This document shows positions 36,541 to 48,809 of a stretch of DNA of 64,000 nt, one piece after another. The DNA is taken from the NCBI GenBank assembly GCA_023079485.1, contig CM041084.1:120078467-120142466 (forward strand), written 5' to 3'. The first letter of the stretch is position 1. Each line of letters starts with the position of its first letter. The stretch comes from Archilochus colubris. Its lineage: Eukaryota > Chordata > Aves > Apodiformes > Trochilidae. The notes below the pieces were generated by a model. The model was not told where the DNA came from. It saw nothing but the letters and a program-made list of their open reading frames with translations, and ran no database searches. The translations under genes were made by a program, and so were the position numbers.

Positions 36541-38058
36541 GGATCCACCCAAGGGTGATGAGGGAGCTGGCAGAAGAGCTCGCCAAGCCTCTCTCTATCA
36601 TCTGCCAACAGTCCTGGCTCACTGGGGACATCCCAGATGATTGGAAGTTGGTGAATGTCACGCCAATCCACAAAAAGGGCCAGAAAGAGGACCCAGGAAA
36701 CTACAGGCCCATCAGCCTGACCTCAGTGCCTGGCAGGGTCATAGAACAGATCATCCTCAGTGCAATCACACAGCACCTGCAGGATGGGCAAGGGATTAGA
36801 CCCAGCCAGCATGGGTTTAGGAAGGGCAGGTCATGCCTGACCAACCTGATCTCCTTTTATGATCAGGTGACCCGACTGGTGGATGAGGGGAAGGCTGTGG
36901 ATGTGGTCTACCTGGACTTCAGCAAGGCCTTTGACACCGTCTCCCACAGCATCCTCCTGAAAAAGCTGTCAGCCCACAGCTTGGACAGGAGCACCCTGTG
37001 CTGGATTAGGAACTGGCTGGAGGGCCGGGCCCAGAGAGTGGTGCTGAACGGGGCTGCATCCAGTTGGCGGCCGGTCACTAGTGGTGTCCCCCAGGGATCA
37101 GTGCTGGGCCCAGTCCTGTTCAATATCTTCATTGATGTTTTAGATGAGGGGATTGAATCCATCATCAGCAAATTCGCAGACGACACTAAGCTGGGGGGGA
37201 GTGTCGATCAGCTGGAAGGCAGGAGGGTTCTGCAGAGGGACCTGGACAGACTGGAGAGTTGGGCTGATTCCAATGGGATGAGGTTCAACAAGGCCAAGTG
37301 CTGGGTCCTGCACTTTGGCCACAACAACCCCATGGGGAGCTACAGGCTGGGGACAGAGTGGCTGGAGAGCAGCCAGGCAGAAAAGGACCTGGGAGTCTGG
37401 ATTGACAGGAAGCTGAACATGAGCCAGCAGTGTGCCCAGGTAGCCAAGAAGGCCAATGGCATCCTGGCCTGCATCAGGAACAGTGTGGCCAGCAGGTCCA
37501 AGGAAGTGATTCTGCCCCTGTACTCAGCGCTGGTGAGGCCACACCTCAAGTACTGTGTCCAGTTCTGGGCCCCTCAGTTCAGGAAGGATATTGAGGTGCT
37601 GGAGCGGGTCCAAAGGAGGGCAACCAGGCTGGTGAAGGGACTCGAGGACAGGTTCTATGAGGAGAGGCTGAGGGAGCTGGGGCTGTTCAGCCTGGAGAAG
37701 AGGAGGCTCAGGGGAGACCTCATCACTCTCTACAACTCCCTGAAAGGAGGGTGTAGCCAAGTGGGGTTGGTCTCTTTTTCCAGGCAGCTACCAGCAAGAC
37801 AAGAGGCCATGGTCTTAAGTTATGCCAGGGGAGGTTATATTGGACATTAGAAAGAATTTCTTTACCAAGAGGGTGATCAGGCATTGGAATGGGTTGCCCA
37901 GGGAAGTGGTGGATTCTCCATCCCTGAAGATATTTAAAAAGAGACTGGATGTGGCACTCAGTGCCATGATCTAGTAACTGCAGCAGTAGTGATTCAAGGG
38001 TTGGACTTGATGATCTCTGAGGTCCCTTCCAACCCAGCCGATTCTATGATTCTATGAT
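36526..38058 (+). mobile_element. CR1 LINE, 5'-truncated, well preserved
   Basis: About 1.53 kb covering the reverse-transcriptase and C-terminal part of CR1 ORF2 plus the short 3' UTR. It ends in the diagnostic ATTCTATGATTCTATGAT tail (38041-38058). Endonuclease and ORF1 regions are missing, as in most CR1 copies. G+C content is clearly above that of its surroundings. This is the youngest-looking CR1 in the window, judging by its long uninterrupted frame. No target-site duplication was seen, which is normal for CR1. Confidence 0.95.
36555..37850 (+). pseudogene. CR1 ORF2 reverse transcriptase, truncated
   Basis: An open frame of 431 codons inside the CR1 copy. Reverse-transcriptase motifs are intact: [12 protein letters not shown] at residues 49-60, HGFRKGRSC at 86-94, the catalytic [11 protein letters not shown] at 121-131, [10 protein letters not shown] at 177-186 and FADD at 207-210, so all three catalytic aspartates remain. 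The N-terminal endonuclease is absent, and similarity begins before the first ATG, so the ATG is not a native start. Compared with the usual CR1 pattern, a base seems lost near 37760-37770. After it the frame reads unrelated residues and stops at 37850, while the true C-terminal segment ([16 protein letters not shown]) continues in another frame to about 37975. It could not encode a functional retrotransposition protein by itself. Confidence 0.9.
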
Positions 38059-39701
38059 TTTGTATAGAACAAACAGATTATATATAGAAAGGTGAGAGCT
38101 GGTCCCTATAGACCACTTTAATTTGAATGTACTCAGTTAACAAAAAATGAAACACTACAATATTTAAGCAAAATATAGGAATGAGGAGGTGAGAGTTTAA
38201 TATTGGATGAGGGGATATAGACACGTTTGAAACAAGTGTCATTAAAGTTTGTGTGGTTCATTATAATATTTATACATGCTGCTTTTAAACAAAAGAGCTA
38301 TTTAATAAATGGCTTAAATTTGAAAGGTATTCGGTCTTAATTTTTGTGTTCTGGCTATGGTGTCACACTCTGTTAGTAACATGATTTCATCTGCAGGAGC
38401 TCTAGCACCACACCTTTAGTGAAGAGACCCTATCACAGTCCCATCAGTTGAAATGTGAAGAAAAAATAACAAACTGAGTAAACTGAGATTTCACTGAATA
38501 ATGAGCCTTCTTTTTCTCTTCCTACTTAATGAGGTATAAGTATCTTGAAGAGGATGTGAAAATCAATCTGAATAAACACAGGTAATTTCACCACCCACTC
38601 TTTTTCCTTTAAACAAAATGTTCTTGACAATTATGTATAAATTCATGGAATCCAGTGCTACAGCTGTCATCACATCAAGTCAGACAATATAAGAATCATC
38701 TTTCAGAAGCTGTATTAGCCAACATATATGTTACATGTTTTTTATTGCTGCTTAATTGTGCGATATTTGTGTTGGACTAACAGTACAAAATGTTGCAGTG
38801 AGTCTCATTTAACAGTGTTCTTGGAGTGCTATTGATGGAGTTTCTTACATCATTCAACTTGTGCAATTTTCAGATTTCATCAATTTATGTTTCCTCTCAT
38901 TATTTATTAGCATATAATAGATATTACAAAATCCTTTAAAACAGCAAACTGAACAAAACCTAATACTTACTTTGTAAGTAGAGTGTGGTTCTTTGCAAAA
39001 TAAAGCCAGAGGCTGCATTCATATGGCAGAAAAGTAAATAGCTATGATAGTAGCTTCAGGCATCCAGCATGAGCTTGCCTGCCAAAGCCTTGTGACAACA
39101 ATTTGTGTGATGGCTCCCTGAGAAAGGCCAGGTGATTCTTACAAGAGGCACAGTGAGCATAGGAAGTCCCATAAAATATGGAGGAAAAACAGTTGGAGCT
39201 TAATTTTGCAAAATATTAATCTGTAAGCTTGATACTCTTGAAAAAAAAATTCTGTTGGAGCGTCTTAGTCTACATTTTTATTCCTTTTGGAAAACAAAGG
39301 CTTTTTGGGAATTTCTAAATAAGTTTTTTCTTATGGCGCTATTTTGTAAAGTCATTACATTACCATATGCATGAAGTCAAAACAAGAACAAATATTTTGA
39401 CTAATTTGAAGTTAATTACTTATTAAAAATCCCTTTTGTTAAAAAAAAAGGATTTCATTTCATTGAAAGTTGTAAAATATCAGATTTTCATTTAATTTGA
39501 AATTCTATTAGCCTGTGTCCTTGAAATGATCTAAAAATCACATTTTTTAATCTTATGTGCAGTATGTATGAATAGCTGTTCTGTTTGAAATTACAGATGA
39601 TGCTGAATTTCTTGTAATGTAAATTGTCTTTTCCAAGATCCTTAGTAGAAGACAATTTTATTATAAATCAGGCTTTTTGAGTTTGTATTTCTACAGCACT
39701 G
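38059..39701. other. Intergenic sequence, nothing recognised
   Basis: Very AT-rich spacer between two CR1 copies with A-runs near 39241 and 39440. No open frame of interest and no repeat family was recognised. Confidence 0.6.
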
Positions 39702-40153
39702 GGGCAATGAAGTTGATCAGAGGGCTGGAGCATGTCTTCTATGAAAAGAGGCTGATACAGCTGGGGTTGTTCATCCTGAAGAAGAAAAGACTCCAGGGAC
39801 ACCTTGTAGTGGCCTTCCATTACATGAAGGGACCTACAGGAAAGCTAGAAAGGAACTTTTTACAAGGACATGTAGTGATAGGATAAGAGTCAATGGTTTC
39901 AAACTGAAAGAGGGTAGATTTTTGTTAGATATTAGGAGGAAATTAATTCATGTGAGGCTGGTGAGACCCTGGCACAATTTGCCCAGGGGGATTGTGGCTG
40001 CCCCCTCCATGGAAGTATTCAAGTCCAGGTTGGGTGGGGCTTTGAGCAACCTGGTCTCGTGGTAAATGTCCTTGCCCACGGCAGGGGGATTGGAACTAGA
40101 TAATCTTTAAAGTTGCTTACAACCCAAACCATTCTAGGATTATATGATTCTAT
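39702..40153 (+). mobile_element. CR1 LINE, 3' fragment
   Basis: It matches the last part of CR1 ORF2 and the tail. The 5' edge encodes the GAMKLIRGLEHVFYEKRL segment, followed by the L-GLFILKKKRLQG block, the FKLKEGRF-like block and the tail GGAACTAGATAATCTTTAAAG with a degraded ATTCTAGGATTATATGATTCTATT end. It differs from the 36.5-kb copy by using the GACCTACAGGAAAGC and CATGTAGTGATAGG forms, so it belongs to another CR1 subfamily, like the copy at 3.4 kb. Confidence 0.88.
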
Positions 40154-41680
40154 TCTTACTAGGACAAATGGCCGCAGGAGCAGCTGTTAGTTTATCAATA
40201 TCTTTGACAGGCTATAGACAGCATAAGTTTTATCTGCACTGCTCAGGTGCTTCATGTCTATCCTGCAGAAGAGAGAACAGCCACAAATCATTTTTACATG
40301 GGAACAGTTACTTACCCTGTCTGCCCTACAAGTGCAACACCGCTGGTTGCCATGTTGGCTGTTGTGTGCCAGAAGCCATGTGCACAGACTTGTGGTCTTC
40401 TCCAAGAAGAGTGTGGCCTTCTCCACAGTGTGGCCTTTTTGAAGGAAAAAGGTCTTGGCTCTAACTCTCTTCTATAGCATGAAAGGAAACTAAGGTCACC
40501 AGTGAACATGAGGACTTTGAGATTTGCTGCTGTTTACTAGTACACCTACCTATGTGCTTGTGTGGCAAGGGACTTTGTTGTTGATACACCTTGCAGAATA
40601 TAGGACTTACTGCTGGAATACTTTATGTCCTTGGATTGTGGATCTCATGCTCCCACACGCTGAGAATCGCCTCAAATATTTGAGCCAAAAAAGGATTAGA
40701 GATATCGAGGATGGGTGTTGTGGCATTTTAACTTCCCACCTAGAAGTATTTATGGCCTTAGTTTCAATCAGTTGAGGGTGTGTATGGGTAACACAAAACA
40801 GCTCGTACTGGATAAGAAATTGTCCAAAGTATCCATTGAGAAATGCTGAGGTAAGAGGGAAGAGAGTCATTACAAAACATTTAGGAACAGAAGTGTTTAC
40901 TCAGGGTTCAAATCACCTTTAGAAATCAGAGTAAACTGAGTCCTGCTAGCATGGGCCTTTGGGACAAAATAAAAGCAAAGGTATTTCTGGCTCTGACACT
41001 GGTATTTTAAGCTAAACCTTATCCTGGAGGTGTGGTCTCATAGTTAGCTGCTCATTAGGTGAGTGGCTTGATTAAGGACTTCACAAGAGACAGGAGTAGG
41101 AAATAACAGCAAGGGCATCACAGGGACACTAAAGCACTGCGTGCTCAGCTCTATGAAGACATGGCTGCATCTGAGCACATCTGGTTTTATAGGGAAAATA
41201 TAATGTACCATAGTAGGAGGCTGAAGCTCCATGTTTTTGGTGTAGCTCTTAAAGGGCTCAATTTTTTTGTGGATCAGCTGCAGGCACAGGGAAAGATTGG
41301 ACCTGAAGTGCTTTGAAGGAATAGTTTGAAAACCATGAGCAAGCTCAAAGCAAGTCTCCTACTGAGAAATGCAAAGAGATGTTTGTTTTCAAAGGAAAAT
41401 AACAGTAGGTTTCAAAACAATCTTGTATTTCCAACAGAGTTATTTGTTGGGAAAAAAGTATGAAACTGCTGGAATGAAGTGCAGTCACAAGTATGTAGGG
41501 TGAAGTTAATGATAGCAAAGTTTTCATTATAAAAAATTCTAGGATTCAGTCTTCCTTGCCAAAATATACATAAATATATACAGTGTTGTTAATGACACAT
41601 TTGCCTCTAATACCAGACAGTAGAATTATGTCTGAGCACTATTATAAAAGCTAAATGGGTGCTAATTGAACATTTCCTTT

Positions 41681-41724
41681 TGTGTGTGTGTGTGTTTATG
41701 TTTATTTGTTTGTTTGTTTGTTTT
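41681..41724 (+). repeat. Compound (GT)n-(TTTG)n microsatellite
   Basis: About seven TG units are followed by TTTATG and then four TTTG units, ending in a short T-run. Simple sequence of this kind is usually length-variable. Confidence 0.85.
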
Positions 41725-43998
41725 TCTGGACCCTCCCTTTGTCTCCAAGATCATTATCTTCTTGGCAATTGCCTTGTTCCTTCATCACAAGACCGAACTC
41801 CGGGCAGTCAAGAGATGGAAAAGGCCCAGCAGTTCCTCCATGTGACTCTATTGGTAATGCTGAATAGAAGACAGCTTCTTTTAATAATATCCCAGCACCT
41901 CTGCTTGAGATTGTGCCATCAATCTCTAGCTGTTACATTCCCCTGGAGCTGGCAGAACAAGTTCATAAATGCACTGTTCATTAAAGGGAAAAAAAAACCC
42001 CTAAAAAAACTACTCTTCATGTAAAGACAAGAAACCATCAGTGGAATAAAACCTCCCATGGAGCTGAGATAACTGCAACTTATTACAGAGACATTAATGA
42101 AGGGCTGTATAATCATATTTTTATGACTTATCAGGTTGAAAAGAAGAATTTAGCGAGATTAATTGCCTGTTGGGAACAGACAGTGACCACCCCTGAGTGA
42201 CAAACACTTTTGATCTCAGCTTTGTATTACTAATTTCTTCCAGAAGATACTGAATGGTTTGATAGCAAATTCCTTCAGCTTCTCAGGTATCATTCCAAAC
42301 TTCCTAAAGAATGTTTTTGTTGTTATTTTCTCTGCTAACCCAGAAGCAAAGTATGTCCCAAAGTATTTCACTAGGAAAACTTATAAGTTTCCTCATAAAA
42401 ATAATTCTGCCTTCTCTCCCGTCCAACATTTTTGGGGACTATTTTGTTACAGTATACACACTTTAAGTATACCATCCTATGCATACAGAATATTAGTACA
42501 TATTTTTCAGTCAATGACTTAGTGGCTTTTATTTAAAAACAAAATCCAAAACAAATGAATATATTGACTATTTTTATAAAGGTACAAATCAGCAAAAATA
42601 GCCAGAAAAAAAATTATTATTACTGGAATAAATAACTTGACTGCTAAATATAAAGTGGAGGCAAAATTATAAACTCTCAGGACTTTTCTGGTTGATATTC
42701 AATCTGAGTGGATAATACAAATAGATCAGACCTTTCCAAAACACCAGATCAGGATATGGTTTTAGTAATAGATATCTACATAACTTCTGATCTCCTTGTT
42801 TTGTGTATGATGACTGGCTTCAAAGTCTAGTTCCTTTCCTTGCCTGAAGAAGCTTAAAACAGCAACTCGAGGATGCTGTGGTAATACAATGACTTTTTAC
42901 AAGGCTCTACCATAACCTTGGTGAAGCTGCAGCTCCACTTTACAGAAATGTATTTGAGTAAGTAAAGGGCCTCAGTTCATCTTTGCCAGGGAGTTCCCTA
43001 ACTCATTGGACACCTCTTCTCAATTTCTCATGCCTTTTCTCCTTCAGAATGAAATCAGATATCCAGTGTGAAGGAAGTGACAGAGACACCATCCCAGAAT
43101 GTTCTACAGCCTGGGAGTCTGTGTTGTCTTTTGGAAAAATACTCTAGTGAAAGAGGGATCAAAAACATTAAAGCACCCAGAGCTTTAATGACTGGCCTAT
43201 CAAGTGAAACAGGATTTGCTTTTCAGCTGGCTTGTGAATGTGTGGGAAGAGGGGATGTGGGGAGGTGTTGGTAAGCACAATCACCTACCAAATCAAACTG
43301 TATTTTGAGAGAAGTGAAGGAATGTTCATTTTATGAGCCCCGAAGGAGTTGAGCTATGAGAAAGGAACTCTGCAGTTTACCACTGTCAGATTACAGGCAG
43401 ATATGTACATACCTAATAAAAAGGTTTTGGTGCCATGGCAACATTAGTAATGGAAATATATGGTCCAAAGGAGATAAGTTAAAAGTTTGTCCCAGCCAGT
43501 AATGACCGGAAAAAAGTTTTTCTGGAATTTACATGCTTAAGTAACCACTGAAACTCTAATGGTCAGATAACAATTTAACAGGCAGTCAAAAGACTGGGAT
43601 GAGAGGAGATAACAAACATAAGAGCTGGTTTTATTTTTTTCCCAGTAGGTCCACCTGACCTAACCCTATTTCCTCCCGATGCAGAATGGCAGGGTACACA
43701 GAGTTCAGATTTTTTCTATAGATTAAAGATCTGGATTCTACTTGTTAAGTTTATAAGTTTTTCACTGAAATTACTTGAAAGCTTTCTGAAAAAAATGTCT
43801 CTGAGGAACACAAACCTCTCTTAAAAAAACACCGAGCTAATTGAACAAGAAGGACAGACTCATTTAAAGTCCTTTGGGATGCGAGATATTAATGTAAACA
43901 GCCAGGGAGAATGTGTGTGCATTGCTTCATGGTTTTCACTTCCAGTGGCCTTGTAACCCAGTTATTTCCAGCTAGTCACATTTCCATAATATTATTGC

Positions 43999-44036
43999 CC
44001 CATTTTCTTTTTCTTTTTCTTTTTTTTTTTTTTTTA
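43999..44036 (+). repeat. Polypyrimidine tract (TTTTTC)n and T-run
   Basis: Repeated CTTTTT units grade into an uninterrupted T-run of about 18 bases. It could be the reverse-strand poly(A) of a small retroposed sequence, but no body was recognised beside it. Confidence 0.75.
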
Positions 44037-47000
44037 ATGTAAATGCAAGAAATTATGATTGAGAGAATCCTAAATCTTAAATAGTTTTCATTGGATGAAG
44101 CATTAAGTACTCTAAGGGTCAGTTTGTAGAGCTCTGTTTAGATGGTATGAATCTTTCAATATTTCAGTGTTTCCACCAATTACTTGGTTTTCATATCACT
44201 TCATTTTAACCAAAATGTTGAAAAATTGTAAGCATTGTCCCTGGGTAGATTTATTATAATAAGCAGCACAAGTGAATTGATAAGTGTGACAAAGGCTCCT
44301 GGTCACAGCTAGCCAGATGTAATATTTTGTTTTCTTCAGTTTTAATATCCTTTTATGGAAACCTGGCAAAGAAGGAATTAGATAATGCTAAGTGACATCT
44401 CCTGGTTAGTGAAAATTATAACCTTCCTCCCTCTTTAGGTTTTGTTCTTTCCCCCCTACTCCCAGATAAGAGTCACGGGTTTAGCAACTTTGCTGATTTG
44501 CCTTTTGGACCTTTAATTTTCTCCAGTCCATCCATTACTTTCCTGTTTATTTGGCTTCATCACAGTACTCCACCTCTAGTTGTAAAGACGGAAAACACTG
44601 AATCATTATGAATGATGCAGGGCTCAGAAGAGGCTCCAAAGGGGATAGTAGCCAGGGAGAATGCATGTCTATTTAAAAACGGACCAAGCATGTCCCAAGG
44701 CTGCTGTCAAATATAGATCTTCCTCTGTGTAGCCTCTGTGTGTAAGAAGCTTTTATTTTGCCTAACCTCTGGTACCTGCTAATGATGTGATCACTGAAGT
44801 ACACGTATGCTGCAAGAAAAACATGATGCACCTCCACATGTGTTTGCTCATCAGTCCTCTCTATTAGCTGATCTGGTAGAGTTGCTGTTTTTGCTCAGTG
44901 GGTGGAGGTTTGTGGTTTTGGAAGCCACAAATAAATCCCAGTGCTGTGTTTGTGGTTGGCTGATGATCCTGGGGTCAGTTTGTCTGTGGTCACAGATCAT
45001 TACACCCTGTAGACAGCAACTTTCATACCACATCACCAGAAATTATACCCTGTGAACACAGTCGTGTCTTCTGAAACATCTGAATATTTTAAACTACAAC
45101 TCTTTTGAAGATTGTTCATGCTTATTATCTTGGAAAGGACACTTTTAATGAATTTTGGCTTTTTTTTTATGTTTCAAGAATTTTGTTTCTACATATAGTA
45201 ATTTTCTCAACATTGTTGATGAATGGCAGAGAAATTATTTTATATTAATACATCACAATTAGAGTAATTTGAGACCATCTATTATGGAAAAAAGGACATA
45301 GTGCTTCCACGAGCTTCAGTAGGTGTTGGATCAGTCCCTCAGTACAAGAATATATCAAATTCAGAACAGGAACAAAAATAACAAACAAACCACATCTTGC
45401 TCTTTTTCCTTATACTAAGTAATAGAAAGTTTAACTACATTCTTCAGGACATATAATCAAATTCTCTACATAACTGATTCCTATACCTCTACCTATGAGA
45501 GACATAAAATTAAGCCACAGAGCATCTGCTTTTGGAGTGAAGCAAAAGATCACACAGAGAAGACTGTTGTAGTTGGTAAATATGATCTGGATGTGTTTTG
45601 CAGGATTGAAGACAAAGCTGTAACCTGAAGTTACAGCATCTAGAACTCACAGATCTGAGTAAATATTTGTTTGTTGGAGTCCATTTCTGCTTTACCCGAG
45701 GAGGCAGAGGCTTTCTTATGAGTCTCTGGATGTCCTGCAGCTTCCTGTGACTGCTGGTTATACATGTATAAAAGTTGGCTAAAATGAGCTGGCATATGGT
45801 AGCACATTAACCAGCTTCTTTTATGGATGAGGAAATAAAACAGAATAGTGGGATAACATTTTTTTCATACATGTTCTTCTAAAAATACAGATCACTTTTT
45901 AACATCCACTTTTGACCACTGGATGCAAATATATGTCTTGGCACTTGAAGCACTTAATCAGAGTTTGATTTTGCTAAATTTTTGCTTGCCTGAGCTCCTT
46001 GAAAAGTAGAAAAAATTTGATGCAAAGTTATAAACTAAATGGTTTATTTCCTGATCTTCCAGGATTCTCAAAAGTGCCAGCCTTTAAACATATTTTCTGG
46101 AAGAGAAACCAATAACAGCACTCAAAAATCATTGAATTTATAAATCAATGTCAATCCCTCCAACTATGATCTTTCAAGGGGCATATGGTGTACATGATAT
46201 GGATCTATTAATAAAGTGACCACAGTAAAACAACCAAGCAACCAACGAAAAACCCCAGGTGCTTTGGTAGAAACATATTTTGAACTGTGCAAGATTTTAG
46301 TGGTTGCAGACTATTATGCCCCATAAGAACAAATCTCAACCCCAAAAGCCAAATCTGAACAATTTTAATTAGTTTGCTATTAAGTGGCTTACTTTCACCC
46401 ACAAGCTTTATTAAAACTTAGTAGCTTTCTAATAAGCGAAGAAAATAGACCTGGCCTCTAACCTTATCTGGAATAGAAGAAACTCCATTATGCAGTAAAT
46501 TTATTAATTTTAAGGTTATGAAATTGTGTTTGTAACTCCTCTTTTTACAATGGCTGGATGTTTTAGGCAGGAGCCATCAGTTCAGCAATACCAAGTCCCT
46601 TTCTGAAAAGAGCCTTGTTAGGATTTTCATCATTTTATATTTGAACACAAGTTGTAAGACCTGTAATTTCACTGCAGCCCAATGTGCTAATCATTTCCTA
46701 CCTGATCCCCTCCCTATATGAATCCCTGGAAAATCCAAGAAGGAAATAAATCCTTCTTCAGTGTGAGAAGGCCCCATGCCTCTCCATCTGGTTCTGTGTA
46801 TTTCCACTCTTACTTTTAAATGCCCTTAAGTGTTATCCTCCACTGCTTACTGTTTTGATTGGTCTTGTTCAGACACCTGCTTATCCTGAGCTCTTCCAGA
46901 TGTTCTTCTTCATTATGCAGCCCAGAACAGCTCAGAAAGCTGTAGTCTGAAACCAGAGGCAGATAATTATAACATCACTCACAGAGTGTCCCTGGATCTG

Positions 47001-47194
47001 TGTATGCCAGTTCTGAGCTCCTGGACTCTGTTGCCCTGGTTGGAGCATGTTCAGTGTTGGAGCACACTTAACAGTGTCTGGAGAACTGACAGGGCACAGG
47101 CATCCTTATACAGAGTGAGGCAAAATAGGGAGGATAAAGAAGTAAATAGCAGGTTTGTTTTACCACTGAATCATGAAATAATTTCTTTTCTCAA

Positions 47195-48090
47195 AACAGC
47201 CAGGATGACTTCATCAAAGGCAAGTTTTGCCTGACCAGCATAGTGGTGCCTTACCATGGACTGACTACAGCAGTGGACAAGACCTGTGGATGTCGTCTAC
47301 CTGGACTTCTGTAAGGCATTTGACATACTCCTTCACAACATCCTTCTTTCTAAACTGGAGAGATTTAGATTTTATGGGTGGGCTGCTCAGTGGATGAGGA
47401 ACTGTCTGGATGGTTGCATACCTGGAGTAGTGGTCAATGACTCAATGCCCAAAAGGAGATAAGTGACAAGTGTTGTCCCTCAAGAGCTTTTATGGGAACC
47501 AGTACTGTTTAATGTCTTCCTCAATGACATCGAGAGTGGGATTAAGTGCACTCAGCAAATTTGAAGATTACATCAATCTTAATGGTGCAATTGACATGCC
47601 TGTGGGATGTCAGGGATACAGGGAGACCTGGATAATAAATGGGCCCATATGAACCTCATGAGGTTCAACAAGGCCAAGAACAAGGCCTGCACCTGGGTCA
47701 GGGCAACCCTCAGTACAGGCTGAGAGATGAAGGGATTGAGAAGATTCCTGAAGATAAGGACATGGGGGTACTGGCGGATGAAAAGCTCAACATGATCTGG
47801 CAATATGTGCTCACAGCTCAGAAAGATAACTGTACCCTGGGTTGTGTCAAAAGGGGTATGGCCAGCAGGTCAAAAGACATGATTCTTGCCCCTCTCTTTC
47901 TGATCTCATGAGACCCCACTGGCTCAAATTCTGGAGATCTCAGCACCAGAAATACATGGAGCTGTTGTATGGGGTCTAGAGGATTGCCACAAAAACAATT
48001 AGAGGCCTGGAACACCTTTCATATGAAAACAGGCTGAGTAGTTCAAGCTGTTCAGCCTGGAGAAGGCTCCAGGGAGGCCTTTCAGTACTT
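47195..48090 (+). mobile_element. CR1 LINE, old copy lacking its 3' tail
   Basis: The left part matches CR1 reverse transcriptase (the HGFIKG-SC-like segment, then GTGGATGTCGTCTACCTGGA encoding VDVVYLD with FCKAFD after it). The right part matches the VQRIATKTIRGLEH region and AACAGGCTGAG...TTCAGCCTGGAGAAGGCTCC. Multiple frameshifts and stops break every frame. The copy ends abruptly at about 48090 against a T-run and lacks the CR1 3' end. Confidence 0.85.
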
Positions 48091-48428
48091 TTTTTTTTCT
48101 GGGAAAATATTTGGCTTTGAGAGCTGAGGACAGAAATGTCAAAACTGGAGGGAAGGGAATGAGGAAGATTTTCACAGTAAATGAGCTACGGTAACACCAG
48201 ATCAGTGTCATGGTTCATTTTTCCACATTTGTATCACTAATCAAGCACACAAGTCACTGCTGGCAGTCTACATCCAGAAAAATGTCTCCACTGGTGAAGC
48301 TGAGTCAAACTAATGCTGTATTTCATATCACTTCTCCACGTCTTTCTCAGTTTGCTTTATTGATACAGCATGGAAAACCCATGGAAGTGCAAAGGCAAAT
48401 TCAATGTTTATAGAGAAAATACGATATA

Positions 48429-48655
48429 ATAGAATCATAGAATCATAGAATTGGCTGGGTTGGAAGGGACCTCAGAGATCATCGAGTCCAACCCTTTTAC
48501 CACCGTTGCGGTTGCTAGACTATGGCACTGAGTGCCACATCCAGTCTCTTTTTAAATAGCTCCAGGGACGGAGAATCCACTACTTCCCTGGGCAGCCCAT
48601 TCCAATGCCGGATCACTCTCTCCGTAAAGAAATTCTTTCTAATATCTAACCTAAA
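48429..48655 (-). mobile_element. CR1 LINE, short 3' end
   Basis: It reads on the minus strand and begins, on the + strand, with tail units complementary to ATTCTATG, followed by CCAACC/GGTTGGAAGGGACCTCAGAG. About 225 bp remain, down to the RKNFF region. Its sequence is close to the tail of the copy at 37.85-38.06 kb, so both belong to the same, relatively young subfamily. Confidence 0.92.
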
Positions 48656-48809
48656 GCTTTAGTTTCACCTATGGAAGTGGAATGGACATTTCTAAGAGAG
48701 TTATATTCTGTACTTTAGTGAAGAGACCCAGAGTGTAGGCATGTCTAAAAGAAGCAAGGACTGAAGGATAAAAGGAGAAGATGGTCAGGTGAGCTCAAAA
48801 GTCCTGTTG

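Larger units (their letters stand above)
40154..47194. other. Intergenic sequence, no gene recognised
   Basis: AT-rich with a (GT)n/(TTTG)n compound microsatellite at about 41681-41724 and a pyrimidine tract at about 43999-44036. Overlapping open frames at 40144-40477 are on both strands and in several frames; they show no known domain and are taken as chance. No CRISPLD1 exon was recognised. Confidence 0.55.

Noticed and set aside
40144..40509. Several overlapping frames on both strands with cysteine-rich translation
   Set aside because: Located directly after a CR1 tail, open in four frames at once, no domain recognised. Considered as a CRISPLD1 exon and rejected, because no CAP or LCCL motif is present.
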